Positions 38,382-48,684 of a stretch of 64,000 bases of DNA are shown here, piece by piece. Source of the DNA: Micromonospora solifontis. GTDB taxonomy: Bacteria; Actinomycetota; Actinomycetes; Mycobacteriales; Micromonosporaceae. The notes below the pieces were generated by a model. The model ran no database searches. It saw only the letters and a list, made by a program, of their open reading frames with translations, and was not told the origin of the DNA. A program made the translations under genes and the position numbers. Within the stretch, counting starts at the first letter, position 1. The number at the start of each line of letters is the position of its first letter. The DNA lies in contig NZ_RJLN01000009.1 of NCBI RefSeq assembly GCF_003725545.1, positions 1 to 64,000 on the forward strand, given 5' to 3'.

Positions 38382-41300
38382 GTGTCAGACGCAGCCGAGG
38401 ACCCGAACCAGGTCGCCGTCATCGGCATGGCCGGGCGTTTCCCCGGTGCCGCCGATGTGGAGGCGTTCTGGGCCAACCTGGTCGCCGGTCGGGAGGGGAT
38501 CGTCCACCTCTCCGACGAGGAGCTGGTGGGCGGCGGGATCGACCCCGAGCTGATCGCGCGGGACAACTACGTGAGGGCCAAGGGGGTCCTCGACGACGCT
38601 GACCTCTTCGACGCGGGCTTCTTCGGCTTCCACCCCCGGGAGGCCGAGGTGCTCGACCCGCAGCACCGGGTCTTCCTGGAGTGCGTCTGGACCGCGCTGG
38701 AGTCGGCCGGGTACGACCCGCAGACCTTCGCCGGGCGGATCGGTGTCTTCGCCGGCGCGAGCCTAAACTCGTACCTGCTGTTCAACCTGCTCGGCAACCA
38801 GCGGGCCGTCGACGCGGCCGGCAGCTACCAGACGCTGATCTCCAGCGACAAGGACTTCCTGGCCACCCGGGTCTCCTACAAGCTCAACCTGACCGGGCCC
38901 AGCATGACCGTGCAGACCGCCTGCTCCACCTCGCTGACCGCGGTGCACCTGGCGGTGCAGAGCCTGCTCAACGGCGAGTGCGACCTCGCGCTTGCCGGCG
39001 GGGTCTCGGTCAGCGTGCCGCTGCGCGAGGGCTACCTGCACGAGCAGGGCGGGATCCTCTCCCCGGACGGGCGCTGCCGGGCCTTCGACGCCGAGGCGCG
39101 GGGGACCGTGCCGGGCAACGGTGCCGGGGTGGTGGTGCTGCGCCGGATGGCCGACGCCCGGGCGGCCGGGGATCCGGTGGACGCGGTGATCCGCGGCACC
39201 GCGGTCAACAACGACGGGTCGACGAAGGTCGGCTACACCGCGCCCAGCGTGGACGGCCAGGCCCAGGTGATCGCCGAGGCGCTCGCGGTGGCCGAGGTGG
39301 AACCGGACAGCATCGGCTACGTGGAGGCCCACGGTACCGGCACCGCGCTCGGTGACCCCATCGAGGTCACCGCGTTGACGCGGGCGTACCGCAAGCACAC
39401 CGACCGGGTCGGCTACTGCGCGCTGGGCTCGGTCAAGAGCAACGTCGGCCACCTGGATGCGGCGGCGGGTGTCACCAGCCTGATCAAGGCGGTGCTGGCG
39501 GTCAAGCACGGACTGATCCCGGCGACCCTGCACCACACCCGGGCCAACCCGGAGCTGGCCCTGCCGGCCAGCCCGTTCTACGTCAACACCGAGCTGCGGC
39601 CCTGGCCCCGGCAGGCGGCGCCGCGGCGGGCGGGGGTCAGCTCCTTCGGCATCGGCGGCAGCAACGTGCACGTGATCCTGGAGGAGGCGCCAGCCCCGCC
39701 GGCCACCCCCCGGCAGGCCACCGGCCCGGCCGCGCCCCGGGTGCTGCCGCTGTCGGCCCGCTCCGCGCCGGCGCTGGCCGAGGCGGCCGGGCGGCTCGCC
39801 GAGCACCTGGCCGCCCGGCCTGAGCTGGATCTCGACGACGTCGCGTACACCCTGGCCCGCCGGCGCCGGGCGTTCGAGCACCGTACGGCGGTGGTCGGCC
39901 GGGACGCCGCCGAACTGGTCGGCGCGCTCCGCCGGGCCGCCGACGCGGGCGGCGGCACGCTGGCCGGACGGGACGCCCCGGTGGCGTTCCTCTTTCCCGG
40001 CCAGGGCGCGCAGTACGTCGGCATGGCCCGAGACCTCTACCGCTCGGAGCCGGTGTTCGCCGTCGAGCTGGACCGGTGTGCCGAGCTGTTCGCCGCGCAC
40101 CTCGGGGAGGACCTCCGGACGGCGTTGTTCGCGGCCGACGACGACACCGGCGAGGCGGCGCGCGCCCTGGCCCGGACCGCGGTCACCCAACCGGTGCTGT
40201 TCCTGGTCGAGTACGCGCTGGCCCGGCTGTGGCTGTCCTGGGGTGTCCGCCCCGCGGCGATGGTCGGGCACAGCGTCGGCGAGTACGTGGCCGCCTGCCT
40301 GGCCGGGGTGTTCTCGCTTGAGGACGCGGTGGCGCTGGTGGCGGCCCGGGGCCGGCTGGTGCAGTCGATGCCGTCCGGGTCGATGCTGGCGGTGTTCCTG
40401 CCCGAGGCCGAGGTGACCGGCTGGCTGACCGACCAGCTGTGCCTGGCCGCGGTGAACTCTACCGGCCTGTGCGTGCTGGCCGGTCCGACGCCCGCCGTGG
40501 ACGGGCTGGCGCGGCGGTTGGCGGCGGCCGGGGTGGCGCACCGCCGGCTGCGCACCTCGCACGCGTTCCACTCGCCCGGCATGGACGCCGCCGTGGCGCC
40601 CTTCGTCGAGGTGGTGCGGCAGGTCGCGCTGCGGCCGCCGGCGATCCCGTTCCTCTCCAACGTCACCGGCGCCTGGATCACCGACGAGCAGGCCACCGAC
40701 CCGGCGTACTGGGGCCGGCACCTGCGGGCGCCGGTCCGCTTCGCCGACGCCCTGGACGTGCTGCTCGCCGACGAGGAACTGGTGCTGCTGGAGGTGGGGC
40801 CAGGCCAGACGCTGCGGAACTTCGTGCGCCAGCACCGGGCCTGGCACGAGCGGCGAACCGTGGTTGGCTCGGTCCGGCACCCGGACGAGCGGCGCGACGA
40901 CCAGGAGTACCTGCTGGCCGGGCTGGGTGAGCTGTGGGCCGCCGGCGTGCCGGTGGACTGGGCGGCCTACGAGGGTGACGCGCCACGCCGGCCGGTGCGC
41001 CTGCCCACGTACGCCTTCCAGCGGCGGCGCTACTGGATCCACCCGGAGACCGGCCCGGCCCGCTCCGCCCGGCCAGCCCCGGCCGCCGGGGCGGACGCAC
41101 CGTGGTTGCACGTACCCGGCTGGCGGCGGCTCGGCCCGCCGCTCGCCGCCGCCGACGCGACGGCGCCGCGCGAACCCCGCTGGGTGCTGCTCGGCACCGA
41201 GCTGCCGTTCGGGGCGGCGCTGGCCGGGCGGCTGGCCGGCGCCGATGTGCTGCGCGTCGACGCCGGCGACGAGCTGCGGGAGACCGGCGAGCGGTCCTGG

Positions 41301-44036
41301 TCGCTGGAACCGACCAGCCGCGACCAGTACGCGGGCCTGCTCAAGTCGCTGGAGGCGGACGGCCCCCGCACGATCCGGCTGGTGCACCTGTGGAGCCTCG
41401 CCGCGGAGCCGGGCGCGGACCTGGACACCGCCCGCATCGAGCGGGCCCGCCGGGTGGGCCTCGACAGCCTGCTGGCCCTGGCGCAGGCGATCGGGGACGT
41501 GCAGCCGGCGGGCCCGGTGGAGATCGACGTGCTCACCCGGGGCCTGTTCGGCGTGACCGGCGACGAGGAACTGCAGCCGGAGAACGCCCCCCTGCTCGGC
41601 GCCACCACAGTCATCCCCCAGGAGGTTCCGGACGTCACCTGCCGGGTGCTGGACCTGACCGGCGCCGACCTCGCCGCCTCGGGCGCGGCCTCCGCCCGGC
41701 CCGGCGCCGTCGCGACGGTCCTGGCCCGGCTGGCCGCGCCGGCCCCGGAACGGGAGCTGGCCCTGCGCGGCCGGCACTGGTGGGTACGCGACTTCGAGGC
41801 GATCCGGCCGGCGGGGGAGGGCAGCCGGCTGCGCCCCGGCGGCGTCTACCTGATCACCGGTGGACTCGGCGGGGTCGGCCTGGCCCTGGCCGAGCAGATC
41901 GCCGGCGCGGTCCACGCCCCGGTGCTCGGGCTGCTCAGCCGCACCGCCTTCCCGGCCGAGCAGGACTGGACGGACTGGCTGGCCGGGCACGGGGAGCACG
42001 ACGAGACCAGCCGACGGATCCGCCGCCTGGCGCGGCTCCGCGAGCGGGGCGCCCGGGTGATCGTGCTGACTGCCGACGTCACCGACCGGGACGCTCTGGC
42101 CGGCGCGGTCGACCGGCTGCGCGCGGCCGGCGGCGGCGGCCTGCACGGCGTGATCCACGCGGCCGGGCTGCCGTCCCGGGGCCTGATCGCGGTCAAGTCC
42201 GCACAGGACGTCGCCGACGTGCTCGCCGCCAAGACCGTCGGCACTCTCCACCTCGACGCGGTCTGCGACAGCGATCAGCTGGACTTCCTGCTGCTCTGCT
42301 CCTCGTTGACCGGGCTGCTGGGCGGCCCCGGGCAGAGCGACTACTGCGCGGCCAACGCCTTCCTGGACGTCTTCGCCCAGTGGCGGCGCGCCAGCACGGG
42401 AGCGCCGGTGACCGCGGTCGCCTGGGACACCTGGCGCCACACCGGCATGGCCGCCGGCCTGGTCGAGCGGCTGCACGGCGGCACCCCGCTGACCGGGCAC
42501 CCGCTGCTGCACCGGCTGGCCACCACGACCGACCGGTCCCGGACGTACGCCACCACGCTGAGCACCGCCGACAGCTGGATCGTCGACGAACACCGGATCA
42601 TGGGGCACGGCCTGGTCCCCGGTACGACGTACCTCGAGCTGGTCACCGCGGCGGTGGCCGAGCAGGCCGCCAGCCGGGTGGTCGAGCTGCACGACGTGCT
42701 CTTCACGCTGCCGGTGATCGTGCCCGATGGCGTGACCCGCGAGCTGTACACCACCGTCGAGGAGCGGGACGGGCAGCTGCGGTTCAGCGTGCAGAGCAGG
42801 GGCGACGGGGACGCGGCCCGCTGGCAGGAGCACGCCAGCGGCACGGTGTCCTTCCACGAGCGGACCCCCGAGCCCACCCGCGACCTGGCGGAGCTGCGCC
42901 GCGGCTGCGCGGTGACCGAGGTGATCGAGACCGAGGACGAGCTGAAGCGCCGGCTCAAGCTCGACCTGGTCGAGCAGGGCGGCCGGCTGCGGTTCTCGTT
43001 CGGCCCGCGCTGGCGCTGCCTGCGCCGGATCGAGGTCGGCCTCCGGCGGCTGATGGTCACCCTCGAACTGGCCGAGGAGTTCGCCGACGACCTGGCGCGC
43101 TACCCGCTGCACCCGGCGCTGCTCGACGTGGCCGGCGCCTCCGCCCGCATCCGCGCCCGGGACGTCTTCTACCTGCCGTTCACCTACCGCAGCCTGCGGG
43201 TCTTCGCCCCGCTGACCCGGGTGATCCACTGCCATGTCGAGGTCGCCGAGGCCGGCGACTCGGGGGAGACCCTGACCGTCAGCATGGAGCTGCTCTCCCC
43301 CGAGGGGGAGCTGCTGGTCCGCGTCGTCGACTTCACCATCAAGCGGATCAACGACATCGACGGCCTGCTGGAACAGGTCGACCGGGGCGCCGTCGCCGCC
43401 GCCGGACCGGACCCGGCGGAGGCCACCGCCGGCACCCTGCACCGGCTCAGCGAGGGGATGACCGCCGCCGAGGCGACGGCCGCCTTCGACCGGCTACTCA
43501 CCGCGCCGGTGCTGCCCGAGCAGGTGGTGGTGACCGGCCGGGACCTCGCCCGGCTGCGCCGGCTGGCCGCCTCGATCACCCCGGCGCTGCTCGCCGGTGA
43601 GGTCGAACAGCTCGCCCCGCCCCGGGGCACCCACCCGCGGCCCGACCTGGACACCCCGTACGTGGCGCCGGCCACCGACGTCGAACGGGCCGTGGCCGCG
43701 ATCTGGCAGGACGTCCTCGGGCTGGACCGGGTCGGCGTCCACGACGATTTCTTCGCCCTCGGCGGGCACTCGCTGGCCGCGGTGCAGATCGGCGCGAAGA
43801 TCCGCAGCCGGTTCGGGGTGGAGCTGAACCTGCGGGGCTTCTTCGACAGCCCCACCGTGGCGCACACGGTCGCCGTGCTGGCCGACCCCGGCGAGCTGAG
43901 GGCCGACGACCGGATCGAGGCGGTGGGCCGGGACCTGGCGGACGACGAGGCGGCTGGCCTCGACGACCTCTCCGACGAGGAGATCGAGTCGCAGCTGCGC
44001 GCCCTGCTCGCCGAGGAAGAGGGAGGTGGGGCGTGA
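38382..44036 (+). CDS. type I polyketide synthase with unusual order KS-AT-KR-DH-PCP
   Basis: About 1884 residues. KS has C181 in QTACSTS, typical of ketosynthases accepting from NRPS modules. AT has S631 in GHSVGEY and HAFH near 725, the malonyl-CoA signature. KR starts near 1154 (Y1321 in DYCAAN). A hot-dog DH follows the KR rather than preceding it: H1404 opens the intact motif HRIMGHGLVP, but the second motif reads LLDVAGA, without the usual Gln/His after Asp. The carrier is PCP-like (LGGHSL, S1797). It should extend the Ser-bound chain by malonate and dehydrate it to a 4-amino-5-hydroxy-pentenoyl unit; loss of the Ser hydroxyl would give amidopentadienoate. GTG 38382 fits AGGTGA better than GTG 38373. 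Confidence 0.9.
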   Translation: MSDAAEDPNQVAVIGMAGRFPGAADVEAFWANLVAGREGIVHLSDEELVGGGIDPELIARDNYVRAKGVLDDADLFDAGFFGFHPREAEVLDPQHRVFLECVWTALESAGYDPQTFAGRIGVFAGASLNSYLLFNLLGNQRAVDAAGSYQTLISSDKDFLATRVSYKLNLTGPSMTVQTACSTSLTAVHLAVQSLLNGECDLALAGGVSVSVPLREGYLHEQGGILSPDGRCRAFDAEARGTVPGNGAGVVVLRRMADARAAGDPVDAVIRGTAVNNDGSTKVGYTAPSVDGQAQVIAEALAVAEVEPDSIGYVEAHGTGTALGDPIEVTALTRAYRKHTDRVGYCALGSVKSNVGHLDAAAGVTSLIKAVLAVKHGLIPATLHHTRANPELALPASPFYVNTELRPWPRQAAPRRAGVSSFGIGGSNVHVILEEAPAPPATPRQATGPAAPRVLPLSARSAPALAEAAGRLAEHLAARPELDLDDVAYTLARRRRAFEHRTAVVGRDAAELVGALRRAADAGGGTLAGRDAPVAFLFPGQGAQYVGMARDLYRSEPVFAVELDRCAELFAAHLGEDLRTALFAADDDTGEAARALARTAVTQPVLFLVEYALARLWLSWGVRPAAMVGHSVGEYVAACLAGVFSLEDAVALVAARGRLVQSMPSGSMLAVFLPEAEVTGWLTDQLCLAAVNSTGLCVLAGPTPAVDGLARRLAAAGVAHRRLRTSHAFHSPGMDAAVAPFVEVVRQVALRPPAIPFLSNVTGAWITDEQATDPAYWGRHLRAPVRFADALDVLLADEELVLLEVGPGQTLRNFVRQHRAWHERRTVVGSVRHPDERRDDQEYLLAGLGELWAAGVPVDWAAYEGDAPRRPVRLPTYAFQRRRYWIHPETGPARSARPAPAAGADAPWLHVPGWRRLGPPLAAADATAPREPRWVLLGTELPFGAALAGRLAGADVLRVDAGDELRETGERSWSLEPTSRDQYAGLLKSLEADGPRTIRLVHLWSLAAEPGADLDTARIERARRVGLDSLLALAQAIGDVQPAGPVEIDVLTRGLFGVTGDEELQPENAPLLGATTVIPQEVPDVTCRVLDLTGADLAASGAASARPGAVATVLARLAAPAPERELALRGRHWWVRDFEAIRPAGEGSRLRPGGVYLITGGLGGVGLALAEQIAGAVHAPVLGLLSRTAFPAEQDWTDWLAGHGEHDETSRRIRRLARLRERGARVIVLTADVTDRDALAGAVDRLRAAGGGGLHGVIHAAGLPSRGLIAVKSAQDVADVLAAKTVGTLHLDAVCDSDQLDFLLLCSSLTGLLGGPGQSDYCAANAFLDVFAQWRRASTGAPVTAVAWDTWRHTGMAAGLVERLHGGTPLTGHPLLHRLATTTDRSRTYATTLSTADSWIVDEHRIMGHGLVPGTTYLELVTAAVAEQAASRVVELHDVLFTLPVIVPDGVTRELYTTVEERDGQLRFSVQSRGDGDAARWQEHASGTVSFHERTPEPTRDLAELRRGCAVTEVIETEDELKRRLKLDLVEQGGRLRFSFGPRWRCLRRIEVGLRRLMVTLELAEEFADDLARYPLHPALLDVAGASARIRARDVFYLPFTYRSLRVFAPLTRVIHCHVEVAEAGDSGETLTVSMELLSPEGELLVRVVDFTIKRINDIDGLLEQVDRGAVAAAGPDPAEATAGTLHRLSEGMTAAEATAAFDRLLTAPVLPEQVVVTGRDLARLRRLAASITPALLAGEVEQLAPPRGTHPRPDLDTPYVAPATDVERAVAAIWQDVLGLDRVGVHDDFFALGGHSLAAVQIGAKIRSRFGVELNLRGFFDSPTVAHTVAVLADPGELRADDRIEAVGRDLADDEAAGLDDLSDEEIESQLRALLAEEEGGGA

Positions 44037-44112
44037 CCCGGCTCCGGGGAGCCGGGCGTGGCCCGGCCCGTACCACCGCAGCGACCGACCAGCGAACCGA
44101 GGATGATCGCCT

Positions 44113-47100
44113 GTGACCACCACCGATCTGGGCAGCCTGTCCGCGGCGCAGAAGCGCGCGCTGCTCGCCGAACGGCTGCGGCAGCGCAAGCAGCGGCGGG
44201 AGTTCCCCGCCTCCTTCTCCCAGCAGCGGCTCTGGTTCCTGGAACAGCTGGCACCGGGCAGCGCCGCGTACAACATCCCCGGGGCGGTCCGCATCCACGG
44301 CCCGCTGGACCTCGCGGTGTGGCGACGCAGCTGCGTCGAGATCACCCGGCGGCACGAGGCGCTGCGGACCACCTTCACCGAGGTCGACGGTGAGCCCCGG
44401 CAGGTGATCAACCCGACCGGCGAGCCGGAGTTCACCGTGGTCGACTGCGCCCACCTGAGCGGCCCTGCGGGTGAGACGGGCATCCAGGGCCTGGCCCGCG
44501 AGGAGTTCGCCCGCCCGTTCGACCTGGCCAACGGGCCGCTGCTGCGGGTCAAGTTCCTCCGGCTCGGCCCGGAGGAGCACGTGCTCCTGTTGACCATGCA
44601 CCACATCGCGGCCGACCTCTGGTCGATGTCGGTGGCCATCGCCGAGCTGGTGGAGCTCTACGGGGCCTTCGCGGCCGGCCGGGCGTCGACCCTGCCGGAG
44701 CTGCCGATCCAGTACGTCGACTACACCGTCTGGCAGCGGCGGCGGCTGGCCGGCGACGCCCTCGACGCCGACCTGGCGTACTGGCGGGAGAGGCTGGCCG
44801 GCGCGCCCGCCGCGCTGGAACTGCCCACCGACCGGCCGCGCCCGGCGGTGCAGAGCACCCGGGGCGGCTCCCGCCCCTTCGCCCTGCCCGAGCCGGTGAT
44901 GACCCGGCTGCGCGAGCTGAGCCAGCGGGAGGGCGCCACCCCTTTCATGACCCTGCTGGCGGCCTTCCAGGTGCTGCTGCACCGCTACACCCGCGAGGAC
45001 GACATCGTGGTCGGCGTGCCGGTGGCCAACCGGAACCGCCCCGAGATCGAACGGCTGGTCGGCTACTTCGTCAACACTCTGGCGCTGCGTACCGACCTGT
45101 CCGGCGCGCCGAGCTTCCGGGAACTGGTCGGCCGGGTCCGGCAGACCTGCCTGGGCGCGTTCGCCCACCAGGAGCTGCCGTTCGAGCGGCTGGTCGAGGA
45201 ACTGGCCCCCCGCCGGGACCTGTCCCGCTCGCCCATCTTCCAGGTGCACTTCATCTTCCAGAACATCCCGATGCCCGAGTTCGACGTGGCCGGGCTCCGG
45301 CTGGAACCGGTCGGCGTGGAGAGCGTGACCGCCCGGTTCGACCTGGAGCTGCAGGTCTTCGACCGGCCGGACGGGCTGACCGGCTGGTTCGAGTACAACA
45401 GGGACCTCTTCGATCCGGCCACCGTCGAGCGGATGTCGGCACACCTGGCCCGGCTGGTGGCGAACCTGCTCGCCGAGCCGGACCGGCGGATCGACCAGGT
45501 GTCGATGCTCGACGCGGACGAGGAGCGGGAGCTGCGGCTGCGCTGGAACGACACCCGCCGGGACTGGCCGGCGCCGGTGACCGTGCCGCAGCGCTTCGCC
45601 GATCGGGCCGCCGCCACCCCGGACGCCCTCGCGCTGCGGACCGACCGGGAGAGCCTGACCTACGCCGAACTGGACCGGCGCTCGACCCGGCTGGCCCGGC
45701 GGCTGCGCCGGCTCGGGGTGGCGCGGGAGGCGTTGGTCGGCATCTGCCTGGACCGCTCCGCCGACATGGTCGTGGCGATGCTCGCGGTGCTCAAGAGCGG
45801 CGGCGCCTACGTGCCGCTGGACCCGGGCTTCCCGCCGGAACGGATCGCCTTCATGCTGGCCGACTCCGGCCTGTCCGTGCTGCTCACCAGCAGCGACGTG
45901 CTGGCCGGCCTGGGTGGGGTCCAGGCCGAGCCGCTCTGCCTGGACCTGCTCGCCGACGAATTGGCCGACGAGCCGGTCGAGGCGCTGCCCCTCGACGTCG
46001 ACCCGGACGACCTGGCGTACGTCATCTACACCTCCGGCTCCACGGGCCGGCCCAAGGGCGTGCAGGTCACGCACGGCGCGCTGGGGAACTTCCTGCTCGC
46101 CATGGCCGAGCGTCCCGGCATCGCCCCCCGCGACGTGCTGCTGGCGGTCACCACCCTCTCCTTCGACATCGCCGGGCTGGAACTGCTCCTGCCGCTGGTG
46201 GAGGGGGCCAGCGTGGTCGTGGTCGGCCGGCAGGTCGCCGCCGACGGCGAGCGGCTGGCCGCCGCGCTGGACCGTGCCGCCGCCACCGTGATGCAGGCGA
46301 CCCCCTCCACCTGGCGGATGCTGTTGGACGCCGGCTGGGCCGGAAGCCCTGGGTTGCGGGCGCTGGCCGGCGGGGAGGCGCTGCCGGCCGAGCTGGCCCA
46401 GCGGCTGCTGCCCCGCTGCGCCGAGGTGTGGAACATGTACGGCCCAACCGAGACGACCATCTGGTCGGCGGTGGCGAAGGTCGACCACGGGCCGATCCGC
46501 CTGGGCGAGCCGATCGCCAACACCGAGCTGCACGTGCTCGACGGCAGCGGCGCGCCGGTGCCGCTCGGCGTCCCCGGCGAGCTGCACATCGGCGGCGCCG
46601 GCCTGGCGCGTGGCTACCTGGACCGGCCCGAGCTGACCGCCGAGCGGTTCGTCCGGCATCCGTCCCCGATCGGGCTGGGTGACCGGCTCTACCGCACCGG
46701 CGACCTGGTCCGCCGCAGCGCCGACGGGAGCATCGAGTTCCTCGGCCGGCTGGACCACCAGGTGAAGCTGCGCGGCTTCCGGATCGAGCTGGGCGAGATC
46801 GAGTCGGTGTTGGAGCGGCAACCGCAGGTCAGCCAGGCGGTGGTGACCGTACGCGAGGACACTCCCGGCGACCAGCGGCTGGTGGCGTACGTGGTGGCGG
46901 ACCCCGCCGCGGACGGCGAGCCGGCCGCCGACCGGCCGCACGAGCTGGACCAGTGGCGTGACGTCTGGGACGCCGCGTACGACGTCGAGGAGCCCGGCGA
47001 GGTCGACCCGACGCTCGACACCCGGGGCTGGAACAGCAGCTACACCGGCGGGCCGATCCCGATCTACGAGATGCGGGGCTGGGCCGAGGCCACCGCCGAG

Positions 47101-48684
47101 CGGATCCTGGAGACCGCGCCCCGCTCGGTGTTGGAGATCGGCTGCGGCACCGGGCTGATCCTCTACCGGGTCGCCCCGCGGGTGCCGCACTACTGGGCCA
47201 CCGACATCTCGGCGGTCGCCCTGGCCCGGCTGCGCGCCGACGCCACCGCACCGGCCCGCGGGCTGCCCGGGGTGCAGCTGTTCGGCTGCGCGGCCGACGA
47301 GCTGGACACCCTGCCCGACCAGCTCTTCGACGTGATCGTGCTCAACTCGGTGGCGCAGTACTTCCCCGACGAGCGCTATCTGCTGCGGGTGATCGAGGGT
47401 GCGCTGCCGCGCCTGGCGCCGGGCGGTTCGCTCTTTCTCGGCGACATCCGCAGCCTGCCGCTGCTGGAGCCCTTCCACGTCTCCGTGCAGCTGTCCCGGG
47501 CCGAGCCGGAGGCCACCGCCGAGCAGCTGCGCGAGCGGGTCCGCCGGGCCCTCGCCGACGACCAGGAACTGGTCTTCGACCCGGGCTTCTTCACCGCGCT
47601 GCCGGCCCGCTTCCCGCAGCTCGCCCAGGTGCGGGTGATGCCGAAGCTCGGCGAGGTGAGCAACGAGCTGACCCGGTTCCGCTACGATGTGCGGCTCACC
47701 GTGGCGGGCGCGTCGACGGTCGGTGGGCGGCCCGCCGACGTCGACTGGTGCGACTGGACCGACGAGGGGCTCTCGCTGGCCGGGCTCCGGGACCGGCTGT
47801 CCGCGCAGCGTCCGGCGCTGCTCGCCCTCCGGGGCGTACCCAACGCCCGGACCGACCGCTGGGCACGCGCCGCCACGGCGCTGGCCGCGGCCGGCGGCAC
47901 GGCCGACGAACTGCGGGCCGAACCGGACGTCGGAGCGGCCCCGACCGCCGTCGAACCGGAGCAGCTGCGCCGGCTCGCCGACGAGACCGGCTACCGGATC
48001 GACCTGGACTGGTCCGGGCACGGGCCGGCTGGCGAACTGGCCGTGCTCCTGCGCCGGCTGGCCGCCGACGGACAGCCGGAACGGCCCCTGCCCCCGCTGG
48101 TCGAACCACCCGGCGAGGAGCCGCGCTGGGACCACTACGTCAACGACCCGCTCGGCCGGCGGACCCGGCGGCTGCTGCCCCGGCTCCAGGCCGCCCTCGG
48201 CGAGCACCTGCCCGACTACATGGTGCCGGCGACCTACGTGTTCCTGGACGCGTTGCCGCTCACCCCTAACAACAAGGTCGACCGGAAGGCCCTGCCCGCG
48301 CCGGAGGGCGGCCGCCGCCAGGTGCGGTCCGCGTACGTGCCGCCGCGCAACCCGGTGGAGGAGGTGATCGCCGGCATCTGGGCGGAGACCCTCGGCGTCG
48401 ACCGCGTGGGTGTGCTCGACGACTTCTTCGCCCTCGGCGGGCACTCGCTGCTCAGCACCCGGATGGTGGCCCGGGTCCGGGAGGCGTTCGGGGTAGACGT
48501 GCCGCTGCACCGGATCTTCAGCGACCCGACGGTGGCCGGGCTCGCCCGCGCCCTGACCGCCGACCCGGCCCAGCGGGCGGTCATCGACAAGACCGCCGAG
48601 CTGCTGATCCGGCTCAGCGGCCTCTCCGACGACGAGGTACAGCAGGCGCTCGACGCCGGCGACGGGAGGAACCCGCATGAGTAG
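44113..48684 (+). CDS. NRPS module C-A-NMT-PCP, predicted N-methylglycine
   Basis: 1523 residues. The N-terminal docking helix is LSAAQKRALLAERLRQRK. The C domain motif reads HHIAADL (from H163), with Leu in place of the last Gly. The A domain has YTSGSTGRPKGV (from Y639), and the code read from FDIAGLELL, MQATPS, LAGGEAL and NMYGPTETTIW is DILQLGMIWK, the glycine code. An S-adenosylmethionine-dependent methyltransferase (VLEIGCGTG from about 1006) is inserted between A8 and A10, the position of N-methyltransferases. PCP has S1445. The unit is therefore sarcosine, as in rakicidins. A tail with LSDDE follows. Its GTG start lies after a 76-base gap and GAGGA (44099-44103); its stop overlaps the next gene by eight bases. 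Confidence 0.92.
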   Translation: MTTTDLGSLSAAQKRALLAERLRQRKQRREFPASFSQQRLWFLEQLAPGSAAYNIPGAVRIHGPLDLAVWRRSCVEITRRHEALRTTFTEVDGEPRQVINPTGEPEFTVVDCAHLSGPAGETGIQGLAREEFARPFDLANGPLLRVKFLRLGPEEHVLLLTMHHIAADLWSMSVAIAELVELYGAFAAGRASTLPELPIQYVDYTVWQRRRLAGDALDADLAYWRERLAGAPAALELPTDRPRPAVQSTRGGSRPFALPEPVMTRLRELSQREGATPFMTLLAAFQVLLHRYTREDDIVVGVPVANRNRPEIERLVGYFVNTLALRTDLSGAPSFRELVGRVRQTCLGAFAHQELPFERLVEELAPRRDLSRSPIFQVHFIFQNIPMPEFDVAGLRLEPVGVESVTARFDLELQVFDRPDGLTGWFEYNRDLFDPATVERMSAHLARLVANLLAEPDRRIDQVSMLDADEERELRLRWNDTRRDWPAPVTVPQRFADRAAATPDALALRTDRESLTYAELDRRSTRLARRLRRLGVAREALVGICLDRSADMVVAMLAVLKSGGAYVPLDPGFPPERIAFMLADSGLSVLLTSSDVLAGLGGVQAEPLCLDLLADELADEPVEALPLDVDPDDLAYVIYTSGSTGRPKGVQVTHGALGNFLLAMAERPGIAPRDVLLAVTTLSFDIAGLELLLPLVEGASVVVVGRQVAADGERLAAALDRAAATVMQATPSTWRMLLDAGWAGSPGLRALAGGEALPAELAQRLLPRCAEVWNMYGPTETTIWSAVAKVDHGPIRLGEPIANTELHVLDGSGAPVPLGVPGELHIGGAGLARGYLDRPELTAERFVRHPSPIGLGDRLYRTGDLVRRSADGSIEFLGRLDHQVKLRGFRIELGEIESVLERQPQVSQAVVTVREDTPGDQRLVAYVVADPAADGEPAADRPHELDQWRDVWDAAYDVEEPGEVDPTLDTRGWNSSYTGGPIPIYEMRGWAEATAERILETAPRSVLEIGCGTGLILYRVAPRVPHYWATDISAVALARLRADATAPARGLPGVQLFGCAADELDTLPDQLFDVIVLNSVAQYFPDERYLLRVIEGALPRLAPGGSLFLGDIRSLPLLEPFHVSVQLSRAEPEATAEQLRERVRRALADDQELVFDPGFFTALPARFPQLAQVRVMPKLGEVSNELTRFRYDVRLTVAGASTVGGRPADVDWCDWTDEGLSLAGLRDRLSAQRPALLALRGVPNARTDRWARAATALAAAGGTADELRAEPDVGAAPTAVEPEQLRRLADETGYRIDLDWSGHGPAGELAVLLRRLAADGQPERPLPPLVEPPGEEPRWDHYVNDPLGRRTRRLLPRLQAALGEHLPDYMVPATYVFLDALPLTPNNKVDRKALPAPEGGRRQVRSAYVPPRNPVEEVIAGIWAETLGVDRVGVLDDFFALGGHSLLSTRMVARVREAFGVDVPLHRIFSDPTVAGLARALTADPAQRAVIDKTAELLIRLSGLSDDEVQQALDAGDGRNPHE

